Shown piece after piece: positions 54,227 through 64,000 of a stretch of DNA of 64,000 nt; the stretch's first letter is position 1, and each line of letters opens with the position of its first letter. The translations under genes and the position numbers were made by a program. The DNA comes from Fidelibacterota bacterium (GTDB lineage: Bacteria; Marinisomatota; Marinisomatia; Marinisomatales; TCS55): NCBI GenBank assembly GCA_004124535.1, contig SCKQ01000002.1:15677-79676 (forward strand). The letters run 5' to 3'. Under the pieces are notes generated by a model. It had not been told where the DNA came from, made no database searches, and saw nothing but the letters and a program-made list of their open reading frames with translations.

Positions 54227-55804
54227 CTAACAATGTAGTTGTTGTAATGAAATAATTTCAGGGATTTCCATAAGTAAGTCCAGTACATCAGCGGGTGCTT
54301 GTGTATCCAGCCGAATTGCGGCAAATGCTTCATCCTGATGTTCATCATTACTTAACAGGTAGGCCCCAATATTGATCTTGTGCTTGCCGAGCAACGTACC
54401 GACTTTTCCTATTACACCGGGCACATCCTCATTTTTGACAAACAACATGTTGCCCGTAGGGTTCAGGTCCATTTCATAGCCTAGAATGTTGACCAAGCGC
54501 AATTGATTCCCATCAAACACACTTCCGGTAATGGAGTTTTCCTGGTTTTTCGTTGTGACCTTGGTTTGGACCACGTTCGTATAGGCACCTTCTTCATTGG
54601 TGGCACCGTATTCAATAACAATACCCCGTTCCTTGGCCAGGAATTCCGCATTGATGAAATTAACTCGATCAGGTATACGATCAGTCAATAGTCCTTTTAT
54701 AAAGGCCAAAATCAATGGTTTGAAATCATCAAAAGAGCCCTGGATTTCCATATGAACTTTTTCAATGGCACCCTGGGCCAATTGCCCCTGGATAATACCC
54801 ATTTTTTCCGTTAAGTCTAAATGGGCCTGAAGCTGTTTTAACATCGTCATATCACTGATCGGTATGTTGAGCGCGCTGGAAAGCTTATTATTCACCAGAT
54901 AATCACGGACCATTTCGCAGATGGTGACGGATACACCTTCCTTTGCTTCTTTCGTCGACGCACCAAGGTGAGGGGTGAGCAAAACATTCTCAAGGTTGAC
55001 CAGGGGATGATCCTTGTTAATAGGCTCATCCACAAATACGTCCACCGCCGCTCCGGCTATGACACCATCTTGGATGGCGGTGGCCAGATCGTTCTCATTA
55101 ATGATACCTCCCCGGGCCACATTAATGATCCGGGCCGTAGGTTTCATCTTCTGCAAGCGTTCCAGATCGAACAGGTTGCGGGTTGAATCCAGCATGGGTA
55201 CATGCAGGGTAATAAAATCCGATTCTCTGGTTAATGTATCAAGATCCGTAAGGGTAATTTCATCAGCACTGAAGAGATTTTCAGTGATGTAGGGATCGTA
55301 GCCCAGAATGCGCATGCCAAATGACAAACAGCGGCTCATTACTTCGCGGCCAATCTTTCCCAACCCAACGATACCAATTATTTTATTTCTAAGTTCCGTA
55401 CCTACAAGAGTATGGCGATTCCATTCTCCAATATTTAATCCCTGGTGACCGATGGAAATATTGCGCGCTAAAGCAAGCATTATACCGACTGTATGTTCTG
55501 CAGCTGAAACTGTATTGACATCGGGCGTATTCATTACAACGATACCTTTTTGAGTTGCCGCTGGAATATCAATATTGTCAACACCAACGCCGGCCCGGCC
55601 GATGACATGCAGTTTACCTGCTGCTTCAATCAGGTCTTGATCAATAGTTGTGCCACTGCGGATGATCCAACCATCAACGTTGGGTACAATCTTCAACAGG
55701 GCAGCTTTATCCGCTTCAGGTTCATACACAATATCCAGACCAGCATCCTTCAGGACAGCAATACCGGAATCGGCAACGGGATCAGAAACAAGAACTCTCA
55801 GCAT
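54227..55804 (-). CDS. serA: D-3-phosphoglycerate dehydrogenase
   Basis: 525 aa; first step of serine synthesis from 3-phosphoglycerate. NAD-binding: GLGKIGREV near 148; catalytic set RGGIINE, VDVFVDEP and HLGASTKEA (Arg, Glu, His). Long form with an intervening domain and a C-terminal ACT domain (VPGVIGKVGTLLGKHKINIG), usually giving serine feedback inhibition. 3 bp from aconitase; same direction. Confidence 0.96.
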   Translation of the reverse strand: MLRVLVSDPVADSGIAVLKDAGLDIVYEPEADKAALLKIVPNVDGWIIRSGTTIDQDLIEAAGKLHVIGRAGVGVDNIDIPAATQKGIVVMNTPDVNTVSAAEHTVGIMLALARNISIGHQGLNIGEWNRHTLVGTELRNKIIGIVGLGKIGREVMSRCLSFGMRILGYDPYITENLFSADEITLTDLDTLTRESDFITLHVPMLDSTRNLFDLERLQKMKPTARIINVARGGIINENDLATAIQDGVIAGAAVDVFVDEPINKDHPLVNLENVLLTPHLGASTKEAKEGVSVTICEMVRDYLVNNKLSSALNIPISDMTMLKQLQAHLDLTEKMGIIQGQLAQGAIEKVHMEIQGSFDDFKPLILAFIKGLLTDRIPDRVNFINAEFLAKERGIVIEYGATNEEGAYTNVVQTKVTTKNQENSITGSVFDGNQLRLVNILGYEMDLNPTGNMLFVKNEDVPGVIGKVGTLLGKHKINIGAYLLSNDEHQDEAFAAIRLDTQAPADVLDLLMEIPEIISLQQLHC

Positions 55805-55807
55805 GAT

Positions 55808-58069
55808 TTACCCCTGACTTTCACGAATGAGATTCAGAGCAGATCCAGCCCTGAACCAGGCAATATGTACTTCATTATACGTATGATTACATTCAACAAT
55901 ATCAACACTTCCATCGTTATGTATAATTTTTATCTTTATTATTTTTCCGATTTGAAATTCAGCGAGATCCATAAATGCAAAAGTATCATCTTCCAAAATC
56001 TTGTCATAATCTAATTTATTTACAAAAGTCAACGCCAGCATGCCTTGTTTTTTCAGGTTGGTCTCGTGAATTCTGGCAAACGATTTAGCGAGAATGGCCC
56101 GGACACCCAGATGTCGGGGTTCCATGGCGGCATGTTCACGGGAAGAACCTTCCCCATAATTTTCATCACCCACTACAATCGTCGGGATTCCATTCTTTTT
56201 ATAATTCCGCTGGACTTCTGGTACGGGACCATATTCTTCCGTGAGCTGATTTTTGACTGCATTGGTCTCACCATTGAAAAAATTCACTGCACCGGTAAGC
56301 ATATTATCGGAAATATTATCCAGATGGCCACGGAACCGCAGCCATGTACCCGCCATGGAAATATGATCTGTAGTGCATTTACCCTGTGCTTTTATGAGCA
56401 ACTTTAAGCCCGTTAAATTCTCGCCCGTCCACGGTTTAAAAGGAGTGAGTAGTTGTAGTCGTTCAGAATCGGGGTTTACGATCACTTCCGTAGTACTGCC
56501 ATCTTCAGCTGCGGCCTGATAGCCCAATTCCTCTACCGCAAATCCGTTCTGCGGCAGATCCACTCCAACCGGCGGATCCAGTTTTACTTCCTCTGCCACA
56601 GCGTTCACCAGCGTATCTTCCAAGGGGTTGAAAGTCAGATCACCGGCAATAGCAAGCGCTGTGACCAATTCTGGTGAGCCCACAAACGCATGGGTATTGG
56701 GATTACCGTCATTTCGCTTGGCAAAATTGCGGTTAAAGGACGTTACGATGGTATTCTTGCGCTGGGGGTCATCACTGTGCCGAGCCCACTGACCAATACA
56801 CGGTCCACAGGCATTAGCCAGGACTACACCACCAATTTTCTCAAACACATCCAAATAGCCATCCCTTTCCACGGTGTAGCGTACCTGTTCACTTCCCGGT
56901 GTTATGGTAAAGTCACTTTTGACCTTGAGCTGTTTATCAACAGCCTGTTTGGCAATGGATGCAGACCTCGAAATATCCTCATAGGAAGAATTGGTGCAGG
57001 AACCGATGAGACTAACTTCGATCTTGGTGGGCCAGCCGTTAGTTTCAGCTGCCGCTGCCATCTGCGAAACCGGAGTAGCTCGATCAGGTGTAAAAGGTCC
57101 GTTTAGATGTGGTTCCAGTTCTGACAAATTGATTTCTACTATCTGGTCAAAGTAAACATCAGGATTTGCATGCACGTCCGGATCTGCCCGTAAATAGTCA
57201 GCAATCACACTGGCCCGGTCTGCTAACACAGTCCGCCCGGTAGCGTTTAGGTATTTGACCATGTTTTCATCGAAGCCAAAAAGCGATGCCGTGGCACCTA
57301 TTTCAGCACCCATATTGCAAATTGTACCCTTACCTGTGCAGGATAGTTTTTCGGCGCCAGGACCAAAATACTCCAAAATGGCACCCGTACCGCCTTCTAC
57401 AGTAAGAATTCCGGCCACTTTCAGGATAACATCTTTAGCAGATGCCCAACCATTTAATTCCCCTGTAAGCTTGACGCCGATCAGCCTGGGGAACAATAAT
57501 TCCCAGGGCATATCGGCCATGACATCTACTGCATCCGCTCCGCCAACACCAATGGCAACCATCCCCAGTCCACCGGCATTTACGGTGTGACTATCCGTAC
57601 CAATCATCATACCCCCGGGGAAAGCGTAATTTTCAAGAATGACCTGGTGAATGATACCGGCGCCCGGTTTCCAGAACCCGATCCCATATTTATTCGAAAT
57701 GGATTCTAAAAAATCATACACCTCCCCATTGATATCCTTGGCAACAGATAAATCTGTACTAGCGTTTACCTTGGCCTGGATCAGGTGATCGCAATGAACA
57801 GTGGTGGGTACCGCCACCTTATCCTTGCCGGCCATCATAAATTGCAACAAGGCCATCTGTGCCGTAGCATCCTGCATTGCGACCCGGTCCGGAGAAAATT
57901 CTACATATGATTCCCCGCGTCTGAATTCTTCGTTAATCTGGGGATCATAGCTGTGACTGTACAACACCTTTTCCGCCACGGTCAAGTGACGTTGCAAAAC
58001 TTTTTTTGCTGCATCAACACGATCGGTCAACTGGCTGTACACCAATTCGATCATGTGCAAATCAAACAT
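55808..58069 (-). CDS. Aconitate hydratase (mitochondrial-type)
   Basis: 753 aa. Citrate to isocitrate in the TCA cycle. [4Fe-4S] ligands: Cys in [12 protein letters not shown] (about 360), then ANACGPCIG (two Cys near 424-427). [11 protein letters not shown] and [13 protein letters not shown] carry substrate residues; C-terminal swivel domain [20 protein letters not shown]. Length and sequence fit the mitochondrial aconitase subfamily rather than AcnA/IRP or AcnB. First gene of the long minus-strand run. Confidence 0.96.
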   Translation of the reverse strand: MFDLHMIELVYSQLTDRVDAAKKVLQRHLTVAEKVLYSHSYDPQINEEFRRGESYVEFSPDRVAMQDATAQMALLQFMMAGKDKVAVPTTVHCDHLIQAKVNASTDLSVAKDINGEVYDFLESISNKYGIGFWKPGAGIIHQVILENYAFPGGMMIGTDSHTVNAGGLGMVAIGVGGADAVDVMADMPWELLFPRLIGVKLTGELNGWASAKDVILKVAGILTVEGGTGAILEYFGPGAEKLSCTGKGTICNMGAEIGATASLFGFDENMVKYLNATGRTVLADRASVIADYLRADPDVHANPDVYFDQIVEINLSELEPHLNGPFTPDRATPVSQMAAAAETNGWPTKIEVSLIGSCTNSSYEDISRSASIAKQAVDKQLKVKSDFTITPGSEQVRYTVERDGYLDVFEKIGGVVLANACGPCIGQWARHSDDPQRKNTIVTSFNRNFAKRNDGNPNTHAFVGSPELVTALAIAGDLTFNPLEDTLVNAVAEEVKLDPPVGVDLPQNGFAVEELGYQAAAEDGSTTEVIVNPDSERLQLLTPFKPWTGENLTGLKLLIKAQGKCTTDHISMAGTWLRFRGHLDNISDNMLTGAVNFFNGETNAVKNQLTEEYGPVPEVQRNYKKNGIPTIVVGDENYGEGSSREHAAMEPRHLGVRAILAKSFARIHETNLKKQGMLALTFVNKLDYDKILEDDTFAFMDLAEFQIGKIIKIKIIHNDGSVDIVECNHTYNEVHIAWFRAGSALNLIRESQG

Positions 58070-58204
58070 CTAATTCATTCTCCCGCTAGAATTATATGGA
58101 ACTGAAATAATTAATATTCGTAATAAATCCCGCATAAAACATACATCATTAAATCGTCATAATTTAAACTCAATACCAACCATTGGTTCTAAATTCACCC
58201 AGCA

Positions 58205-61200
58205 ATGCTGCCGCTATTTAAACGAATTTTACCAATCCTGTTTATAGCAAGTGCCCAGGCTGGTATTGATTATACCATTACGGAATCAACCGCACAGCAG
58301 CTCATCCTGCGCATTGATATAGTTCCCGGATCAGAAGATGATCTCAAACCGATTCATCTGCTGATTGGTACACCGACAGCAGATTACCCTGACCTGGACA
58401 TCCGATCTGAGAACAAACGAAATTTGCCCCGGAATTGGACAGTGCCAGGAGGTGACGGTATACGCTGGATTCAAAGCCAGCGGCTGCAAAATCTACATGT
58501 GGCGACACTGGAAATTGACCCTACTGCAGATGAGAACTACTTTTTTGAGCAGATCTTGATCATCTGTCGCTTCACCAATGCACCTGCACAGCAAGTTGTA
58601 CCAAACAATAGGCAGGCCAGATTACTGAAGCACCGTGTGGTGAATTGGCCCATCGCAAAGCACTGGCTGCAGCCCAGCCATCGTCAAAAACTTCAGCGTT
58701 CCAGTTTGCCGGCTGGTCAGTGGCTGCGCTTCACTGTCAGCAGTGACGGAATCACTGCCCTCCCGGCCAGCGCTATTACAGCCAGTGGCGCCAACCTGAC
58801 TGAGCGAAACCCCCGCAGCTTCATGGTATTCACGGGCTCCAATATGGGTCGCGATCGCAGCAGTGAGATTACCGGATCCATATCCTATCAGTCAATCCCC
58901 GATAATCTGGTCGAAATTGCCGTTCAGTTTGAGGGTGAAAGTGACGAGGTACTTGATAATGAAGATCAACTCATTTTCTACGGTCGCGGGTCCAGCGGCA
59001 TTGACCATAACGGCTTGGATATCAGTAATCATCAAAATCTTTATTTCACAGAGAATACCTACTGGCTATTGATCCCGGATGACAATACACTGCAAGGGAA
59101 ACGCGTTACCTCCATTGAACCGGTAACGAGCACCGCAATAACGATGGATTATGGTATATCTCCCTTCTACGTCGAAACCGATCTGATCAATCCATTCGCT
59201 GGTGGCATGGCCTGGGCAGGAGCTGCGATCATGAATGGCAGTTCCCACACAGCTGTAACAACTATGGATTCCCCCAACCCGTTGGTGGATGTGCATGTAA
59301 CCATAGGTTTTCTGGGTAACTCCTCATCAATCGACGCCCAGGCGAATCCAGCGCATTTGCTGAAAATTTACCATGACTCGAGAGACGCCCTGCAAACAAC
59401 TAATTCGTGGACAGGATTAACCAAAAGTGAAGTAACCTTCAGCTTTTCCGGCAACCGCTTGAATAATGGGATTAATATTTTCATTATCGATAATGAATCA
59501 ACCAACAGTTATTCCCAGCCACATTTTGATTATCTCACCGGCAATTACGGCCGTAACCTGGATGATCAAGGACTGCCCTACGAATTTTTCGCACCAATTC
59601 ACAGCAATGCCACCACATTTCGCATCACAGCAGAATCTGAAATTACGATCTGGGACATTACCAATATTGCTGTACCGAGAGCAGTGACCCTTAGCAATGA
59701 TAATTCCGGTTACCGTTTCGATGTGGATCTGCCGCAAGATACACTGGCCCGCTATTGTGCATTTACGGTGTCTCAACTAGACATGATCAGCACGGTGACT
59801 TTAATAGAAAACCAATCTTTTTCAGAACTACGAAACAGTGCATCTGGTGTGGATCATCTGGTGATCGGACCCCCGGATTTTTCTACGGTAACTGCGCTGC
59901 TTGTAACCCATCGGGTCAGCTCGCGTTATATCGATTTAGACCAGATTTATGATGAATTCTCCGGTGGTAACGCAGACCCTGTTGCCATCCGGTATTTTAT
60001 TCAGTGGACCCAGGAAAACTGGTCCGAACCGAAACCATACAGCGTCCTGCTCATGGGGGATGCAGACTATGATTACCGCAATATAACCCAGCAATCGAGT
60101 ATCCAAGTGCCTACGATAGAAATAGGTAATGGCTTTAATCATCGTGCGGCTGATGACCGTTTGGCAGCATTTAATGGGTTAATACCTGATATAGCAATAG
60201 GTCGTTATCCTGCGAAATCGGTGGCGGATGTTGCTGCCTTCGTGGATAAGATCATCCAGTATGAAACAGATCCTGATTATGGTCTATGGCGACAGCGCGT
60301 TACACTGGCGGCAGACGACGCGGCACGGCCCGAGCCGGTTCATGGGTCAATTGCTACCGGAAAAAGTCATACCCAAAATTCAGAAATCATAGCCGGCTTT
60401 ATAGCTCCCAGTATCGAAATTCGAAAATTATATATGATGGAATTCCCAGAAGTCAGTAATGCCTCTTTATATGGCGTTGTTAAGCCGGATGCCACACGTG
60501 CACTGCTGGACATCCTCACGGAAGGTACAGCAATCATCAACTATATTGGCCATGGCTCGGCACACCAATGGGCCCAGGAACGGCTGTTATACCAGGATGA
60601 CGATCTGAACAGTATTCAGACGGGAAATAAGCTACCGCTTTGGATCGCAGGTACCTGTTCCTGGGGCCACTTCGATGAAATTGAAACAGAGGCGTTTTCT
60701 GAAGAAGTTATTCGTATGGCAAATAATGGCGCCAGTGCTGTTATATCCACCAGCAGGCTTATAACTGTAAGTAGTAATGCCTATTTCACCCGCGAAATTT
60801 TCAAGTCAATTTTTCCTGATGGTGCCGTCACAACTGAACCTGTCGGTGTAATCATGCAGGCGGTAAAAGACGGTTCACCCAGCGGAGAGCTTTTTCACTT
60901 GTTTGGTGATCCCGGTATGCCCCTTGCCCTGCCGCACCAGACAGTATCCCTCACCAACATAAGTCCCGATACACTACGCACCCTGGATACCGCAAGAGTC
61001 AGCGGCACACAAAATATCATTAGCGGCGGATCGGGCCTGGGTTTCATTGCGCTCCGTGATGCGGAACGTCCGGTGACGCGAGAATATATTATTAATTCAA
61101 CTGAGCAAGTATTAAGCTATACCTTGCCCGGCGGAACATTGTTCAAAGGTCAATTTTCATTCAGCGGCAGTGCTTTCAGTACGCTGCTGCGGGTACCCAA

Positions 61201-61963
61201 GGATATATCTTATTCCGATGCTACGGGAACAATAAATGTCTATATGGTCTTCGAAGGTAATCCGGCTCAGGAAGCGTTGGGCACATTGGATAATATAGCC
61301 CTGACCGGCGGTGACCCTGTTCCGGATATTGTAGGGCCAATTATTTCCTTTGAAAACGAAACCGGACGGCAGATTCGCAGCGGTGATCATCTTTCCGCAA
61401 ATGAAACATTATACCTGCGACTATCTGATCCACTGGGAATAAATCTCACCGGTGAAGTAGGACACGAAATACTGATCACTGATCTTGTCGCCGCTGTAGA
61501 AAGTGATATTACCCATTTATTCCTCTATGATGAGAATAGCATAACCACTGGTAAAATTGCCCTTGCCGATCTTGCAAATAATGAAGAGGTAGAAATGCAT
61601 GTAAAAGTCTGGGATAATGCCAATAATCCTGCAGAACTAACAATCAAACTGTACATTACGGATGATCAAGGCCTGCGATTATTCAATGTGTTTAATTTTC
61701 CGAATCCATTTGTATCGGAAACCCAATTCAGTTTCGAAATTAGTTTAACCGCAGAAATATCAGTTAACATCTACACTCTCGGTGGCAGGAGGATCCGCCG
61801 GATCGGTCCACAATCAGTAAACGCCGGGTACAATTTCATCAACTGGGATGGGCGGGACGAAAAGGGGGATATCCTGGCCAATGGTGTGTATCTTTATCGG
61901 GTCAAGGCAACCAACGGTAATGAAAGTGTTTCCACCATTGGCAAAATTGCCAAATATCAGTAA
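58205..61963 (+). CDS. PorU-like C25 (gingipain-type) cysteine protease, T9SS-associated
   Basis: 1252 aa. Signal peptide (about 18), a beta-rich N-domain, the C25 catalytic domain at about 565-910 with His783 in IGHGSAHQW and Cys818 in AGTCSWGHFD, a beta-sandwich, and a C-terminal FlgD-Ig-like sorting domain (FPNPF, NFINWDGRDEKG, LANGVYLYRVKA). This is the design of PorU, the sortase that attaches T9SS cargo to the cell surface; gingipain-like effectors are the alternative. Divergent from aconitase by 135 bp, in which I see no defined site. Confidence 0.87.
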   Translation: MLPLFKRILPILFIASAQAGIDYTITESTAQQLILRIDIVPGSEDDLKPIHLLIGTPTADYPDLDIRSENKRNLPRNWTVPGGDGIRWIQSQRLQNLHVATLEIDPTADENYFFEQILIICRFTNAPAQQVVPNNRQARLLKHRVVNWPIAKHWLQPSHRQKLQRSSLPAGQWLRFTVSSDGITALPASAITASGANLTERNPRSFMVFTGSNMGRDRSSEITGSISYQSIPDNLVEIAVQFEGESDEVLDNEDQLIFYGRGSSGIDHNGLDISNHQNLYFTENTYWLLIPDDNTLQGKRVTSIEPVTSTAITMDYGISPFYVETDLINPFAGGMAWAGAAIMNGSSHTAVTTMDSPNPLVDVHVTIGFLGNSSSIDAQANPAHLLKIYHDSRDALQTTNSWTGLTKSEVTFSFSGNRLNNGINIFIIDNESTNSYSQPHFDYLTGNYGRNLDDQGLPYEFFAPIHSNATTFRITAESEITIWDITNIAVPRAVTLSNDNSGYRFDVDLPQDTLARYCAFTVSQLDMISTVTLIENQSFSELRNSASGVDHLVIGPPDFSTVTALLVTHRVSSRYIDLDQIYDEFSGGNADPVAIRYFIQWTQENWSEPKPYSVLLMGDADYDYRNITQQSSIQVPTIEIGNGFNHRAADDRLAAFNGLIPDIAIGRYPAKSVADVAAFVDKIIQYETDPDYGLWRQRVTLAADDAARPEPVHGSIATGKSHTQNSEIIAGFIAPSIEIRKLYMMEFPEVSNASLYGVVKPDATRALLDILTEGTAIINYIGHGSAHQWAQERLLYQDDDLNSIQTGNKLPLWIAGTCSWGHFDEIETEAFSEEVIRMANNGASAVISTSRLITVSSNAYFTREIFKSIFPDGAVTTEPVGVIMQAVKDGSPSGELFHLFGDPGMPLALPHQTVSLTNISPDTLRTLDTARVSGTQNIISGGSGLGFIALRDAERPVTREYIINSTEQVLSYTLPGGTLFKGQFSFSGSAFSTLLRVPKDISYSDATGTINVYMVFEGNPAQEALGTLDNIALTGGDPVPDIVGPIISFENETGRQIRSGDHLSANETLYLRLSDPLGINLTGEVGHEILITDLVAAVESDITHLFLYDENSITTGKIALADLANNEEVEMHVKVWDNANNPAELTIKLYITDDQGLRLFNVFNFPNPFVSETQFSFEISLTAEISVNIYTLGGRRIRRIGPQSVNAGYNFINWDGRDEKGDILANGVYLYRVKATNGNESVSTIGKIAKYQ

Positions 61964-61972
61964 CATTCAATA

Positions 61973-62545
61973 ATGCTATCATTTAGACAAGTAATACTAG
62001 CTTCGGAATCACCTCGCCGCCAAGCGCTGCTGCATCAAATTGGCTTGGATTTTGCTGTAATAATCAGCGGTATAGATGAGGATATCTCTATTGATCTGCC
62101 GCCGGATCAACTGGTCGAGCACTTTGCCCGCGAAAAAGCACATGCTGTTGCCGTGGACTATCCAGATCAACTGGTCATTGGAGCCGATACGATTGTTGTG
62201 CTTGATGGTCGAATACTCGGAAAACCAAAAGATCATGAAGACAGCTTCAATATGCTGTCTACCCTCTCAGGCAACACCCATCAGGTAATCACCGGCGTAG
62301 CACTACAATTGCGGGATAAGAATCTTGATGAAACTTTCCATGAGGTAACAAACGTAACATTTAATACATTAAGTGATAGCGATATAAACTATTATATAAA
62401 TACTTACAATCCTTTTGATAAAGCAGGAAGCTACGGTATCCAAGATTGGTTTGCCGTATTTGTTAAACATATCGACGGTTGCTTTTATAATGTCATGGGC
62501 CTGCCCCTGGCCAATTTTTGGGAGCACATTAACAAGTTTGGATAA
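61973..62545 (+). CDS. maf: Maf-family nucleoside triphosphate pyrophosphatase
   Basis: 190 aa. SxSPRR-like ASESPRRQALL at residues 10-20, IGADTIVVLDGRILGKPKD near 66-84 and GSYGIQDW near 147. These match Maf/YhdE enzymes that hydrolyse dTTP/UTP (and modified nucleotides). Start ATG 61973, 9 bp after the PorU-like stop. Confidence 0.93.
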   Translation: MLSFRQVILASESPRRQALLHQIGLDFAVIISGIDEDISIDLPPDQLVEHFAREKAHAVAVDYPDQLVIGADTIVVLDGRILGKPKDHEDSFNMLSTLSGNTHQVITGVALQLRDKNLDETFHEVTNVTFNTLSDSDINYYINTYNPFDKAGSYGIQDWFAVFVKHIDGCFYNVMGLPLANFWEHINKFG

Positions 62546-62600
62546 ATTAGTTTTTCAAAATGATATCGGCGGTTAATTTTAGCTGGTAAATTTCGATCCT

Positions 62601-63407
62601 ATGAGCGACTTACATAAAAAACTCAAAGCGCTGCGGCGTGAACAAAAGATTGACTTGGCGGAAATCGAAAAGAGGACCAAAATTAATTTAGAGTTCTTGA
62701 AAGCAATTGAAAGCGGCAAATTTGAAGTGCTGCCCAGTACGTATATCCGTTTATTCCTCAAAGCCTACTGTGTTGAAATAGGGGCTGACCCAGTGGATGC
62801 GCTGAGTCAAATGAACATATTACTTGGCGATGAAGAACCAGAAGCCCTCCCCATGGCAGCAGAAGAAATACCGGTAGAAGGCACCGAAACAATAGCAATG
62901 GATCATCCTCCCCATAAGATGCGTACCGATTGGGTGAAGGGTGCCACCATGATCGTTCTGTTAATTTTCAGCATTTACATCGTCAAACAGATCGTGTCAG
63001 AGCAGCCGCCCCAGGTTTCCGGTAATAATGCCGTTGCAAAGTCGACCGTAGAGCCGATCACTGATTTTGAATTGATCAATGATTACGTCCTCGATAAAAC
63101 AAATACTGGTTCGCTGGAGGTGGTCCCACCGTACCAGGCCAAAATTGTTTCCCGAAAAGCGCAAGTCTGGTTCCGTACAGAAACAGATTCAGCTTTACCG
63201 ATCGAGAATATATTGCATAACGGCCAACAGGATAACTTTCGTTTTGTGGAAAGGTTTGATATCCTGATCAATCCAACATCCAATGTAGACCTTTACTGGA
63301 GCGGTCAACTGGTTCCTTACCTGGAATCCACTCCGCACCCAGCAAAAATCACCCTCGACGGCAGTGCGAAAACGGTAACCGTACAGCACTACGCGCCCCA
63401 GAACTAA
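62601..63407 (+). CDS. RodZ-like HTH-transmembrane protein
   Basis: 268 aa. N-terminal HTH_25/Cro-like helix-turn-helix (LKALRREQKIDLAEIEKRTK; LKAIESGKFEVLP) at about 8-65, a membrane helix at about 112-128, and a periplasmic C-terminal domain (about 165-265, DUF4115-like: VWFRTETDSALP, LYWSGQLVPYL). RodZ couples MreB to elongation-phase wall synthesis. Lies just before mraZ. 63408-63566 contains a hairpin (63442-63464) and the mraZ promoter region. Confidence 0.82.
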   Translation: MSDLHKKLKALRREQKIDLAEIEKRTKINLEFLKAIESGKFEVLPSTYIRLFLKAYCVEIGADPVDALSQMNILLGDEEPEALPMAAEEIPVEGTETIAMDHPPHKMRTDWVKGATMIVLLIFSIYIVKQIVSEQPPQVSGNNAVAKSTVEPITDFELINDYVLDKTNTGSLEVVPPYQAKIVSRKAQVWFRTETDSALPIENILHNGQQDNFRFVERFDILINPTSNVDLYWSGQLVPYLESTPHPAKITLDGSAKTVTVQHYAPQN

Positions 63408-63496
63408 AATAATCCACACAATTACCCACTAGTTCATTCTCCAGGGTTTCTCGTTAATACCCTGCCAATTCCACAAGCTTCAATTGGAAAAATATA

Positions 63497-63540
63497 TTGA
63501 CAGAAAACCTCATTATGGATAGATTGTGGGTAGTTGTGGG
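63497..63540 (+). promoter_or_regulatory. Candidate mraZ promoter and MraZ operator
   Basis: TTGACA at 63497-63502, a 17-bp spacer, TAGATT at 63520-63525 (4 of 6 to TATAAT). Two direct GTGGG repeats follow at 63526-63530 and 63536-63540, a 10-bp period. MraZ is known to bind GTGGG direct repeats with 10-bp periodicity before its own gene, so autoregulation of the division cluster is likely. Confidence 0.7.
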
Positions 63541-63566
63541 TAATAATCCCTTTTACTTAGAGCATA

Positions 63567-64000
63567 TTGACTACAAATTTAAACACATTTACCGGGGAAT
63601 TTTCCTATACGGTTGACAATAAGGGCCGTGTCAATATCCCTGCAAAATTTCGCAAGGCATTGTCGGCGGACAATGAAGACACGTTCGTCATTACCCGGGG
63701 TATGGATCCCTGTGTGTGGGTGTATCCGATTGTTGTCTGGCAAAACATTGAGAACGATTTGAAGAATCTATCCTCCCTGTCAGCAATCAACAGAACATTT
63801 GTACGGAATACAGTACGCTATGCCACACCAATTTCATATGATGGACAGGGGCGTATTCAGTTGACGACCAACCTCATCAATTATGCCGGACTGGATAAGA
63901 CAACCCTGATTATTGGTATGGTCAACAAAATTGAAATTTGGAACCCGGAGCGATTAAAAGAAATCGATAAGAAAAACATGAAAATTGATTCCACTGCCTA
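63567..64000 (+). CDS. mraZ: MraZ transcription regulator, 3' truncated by window edge
   Basis: From TTG 63567 the frame runs open to the window end (144 codons). FTGEFSYTVDNKGRVNIPAKF is the first AbrB-like (MraZ) half with its DxxGR DNA-binding signature; the second half is seen in SYDGQGRIQLTTNL. No ATG is in frame after the TAG at 63558, so TTG is the best start. Classic first gene of the dcw (division and cell wall) cluster; preceded by its GTGGG operator. Confidence 0.93.
   Translation, partial: MTTNLNTFTGEFSYTVDNKGRVNIPAKFRKALSADNEDTFVITRGMDPCVWVYPIVVWQNIENDLKNLSSLSAINRTFVRNTVRYATPISYDGQGRIQLTTNLINYAGLDKTTLIIGMVNKIEIWNPERLKEIDKKNMKIDSTA

Noticed and set aside
63442..63464. CAGGGT/ACCCTG hairpin as terminator of the RodZ-like gene
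   Set aside because: Six-bp stem with an 11-base loop and no T-run downstream.
1..64000. CRISPR arrays, insertion sequences, phage genes or rRNA
   Set aside because: No regularly spaced repeats, transposase, integrase or rRNA-like sequence was seen.

Overview
The window looks like a chromosomal stretch (moderately AT-rich) from a Gram-negative bacterium of the Bacteroidota-like/FCB assemblage. Evidence for an outer membrane: an LptD/OstA-like LPS porter, KdsD (Kdo synthesis), a TonB-dependent receptor with an N-terminal carboxypeptidase-regulatory-like domain, a LapA/LapB-like pair, and a PorU-like C25 peptidase with an FlgD-like C-terminal sorting domain (type IX secretion). Together with the homomeric GlyRS and the mitochondrial-type aconitase, this would fit Marinimicrobia (SAR406) or a relative. 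The phylum is an inference; no rRNA is present.

Layout. 1-9740 (+): a tightly packed purine catabolism operon (xdhA' xdhB xdhC allB alc uraD, a CitE/HpcH-like gene, uraH, puuD-like) that can take (hypo)xanthine through urate and allantoin to ureidoglycolate plus urea. It ends at a hairpin just before a promoter-like site. 9998-14973: two APC permeases, a pair of overlapping PhyH-type dioxygenases and an AhpD-like protein whose CxxC redox motif is CxxU, with an in-frame TGA at 11609-11611. 15018-23687: KdsD, a small secreted low-complexity protein, an outer-membrane barrel, a large secreted M14 peptidase, HAD, Nudix and ROK enzymes and an SDR. 23688-24127: a gene-poor stretch with two gene remnants. 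24128-30804: a transporter-HEAT-cNMP fusion, a metallophosphatase-like exported protein, an OPT transporter and a YidD fusion. 30851-42175: tRNA-Thr, an FKBP lipoprotein, RarA, LptD, HisS, TopA, CcmH and GlyRS. 42320-46704: TonB receptor and an aminotransferase. 46834-58069 (-): one long minus-strand run (aconitase, SerA, a frameshifted FAD oxidoreductase, small proteins, sigma-70, M23 peptidase, MiaB, LapA/LapB-like, SPOR protein) ending in tRNA-Sec (selC). 58205-64000 (+): PorU-like protease, Maf, RodZ-like protein and the start of mraZ, which opens a division/cell-wall cluster.

Main message: the window holds both a selenocysteine tRNA and a gene that can only be read in full if UGA is decoded as selenocysteine. 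A naive annotation would split that gene into two fragments. The purine operon is the other coherent system; it has an orphan C-C lyase-like member and a urate oxidase lacking the usual cytochrome c tail.
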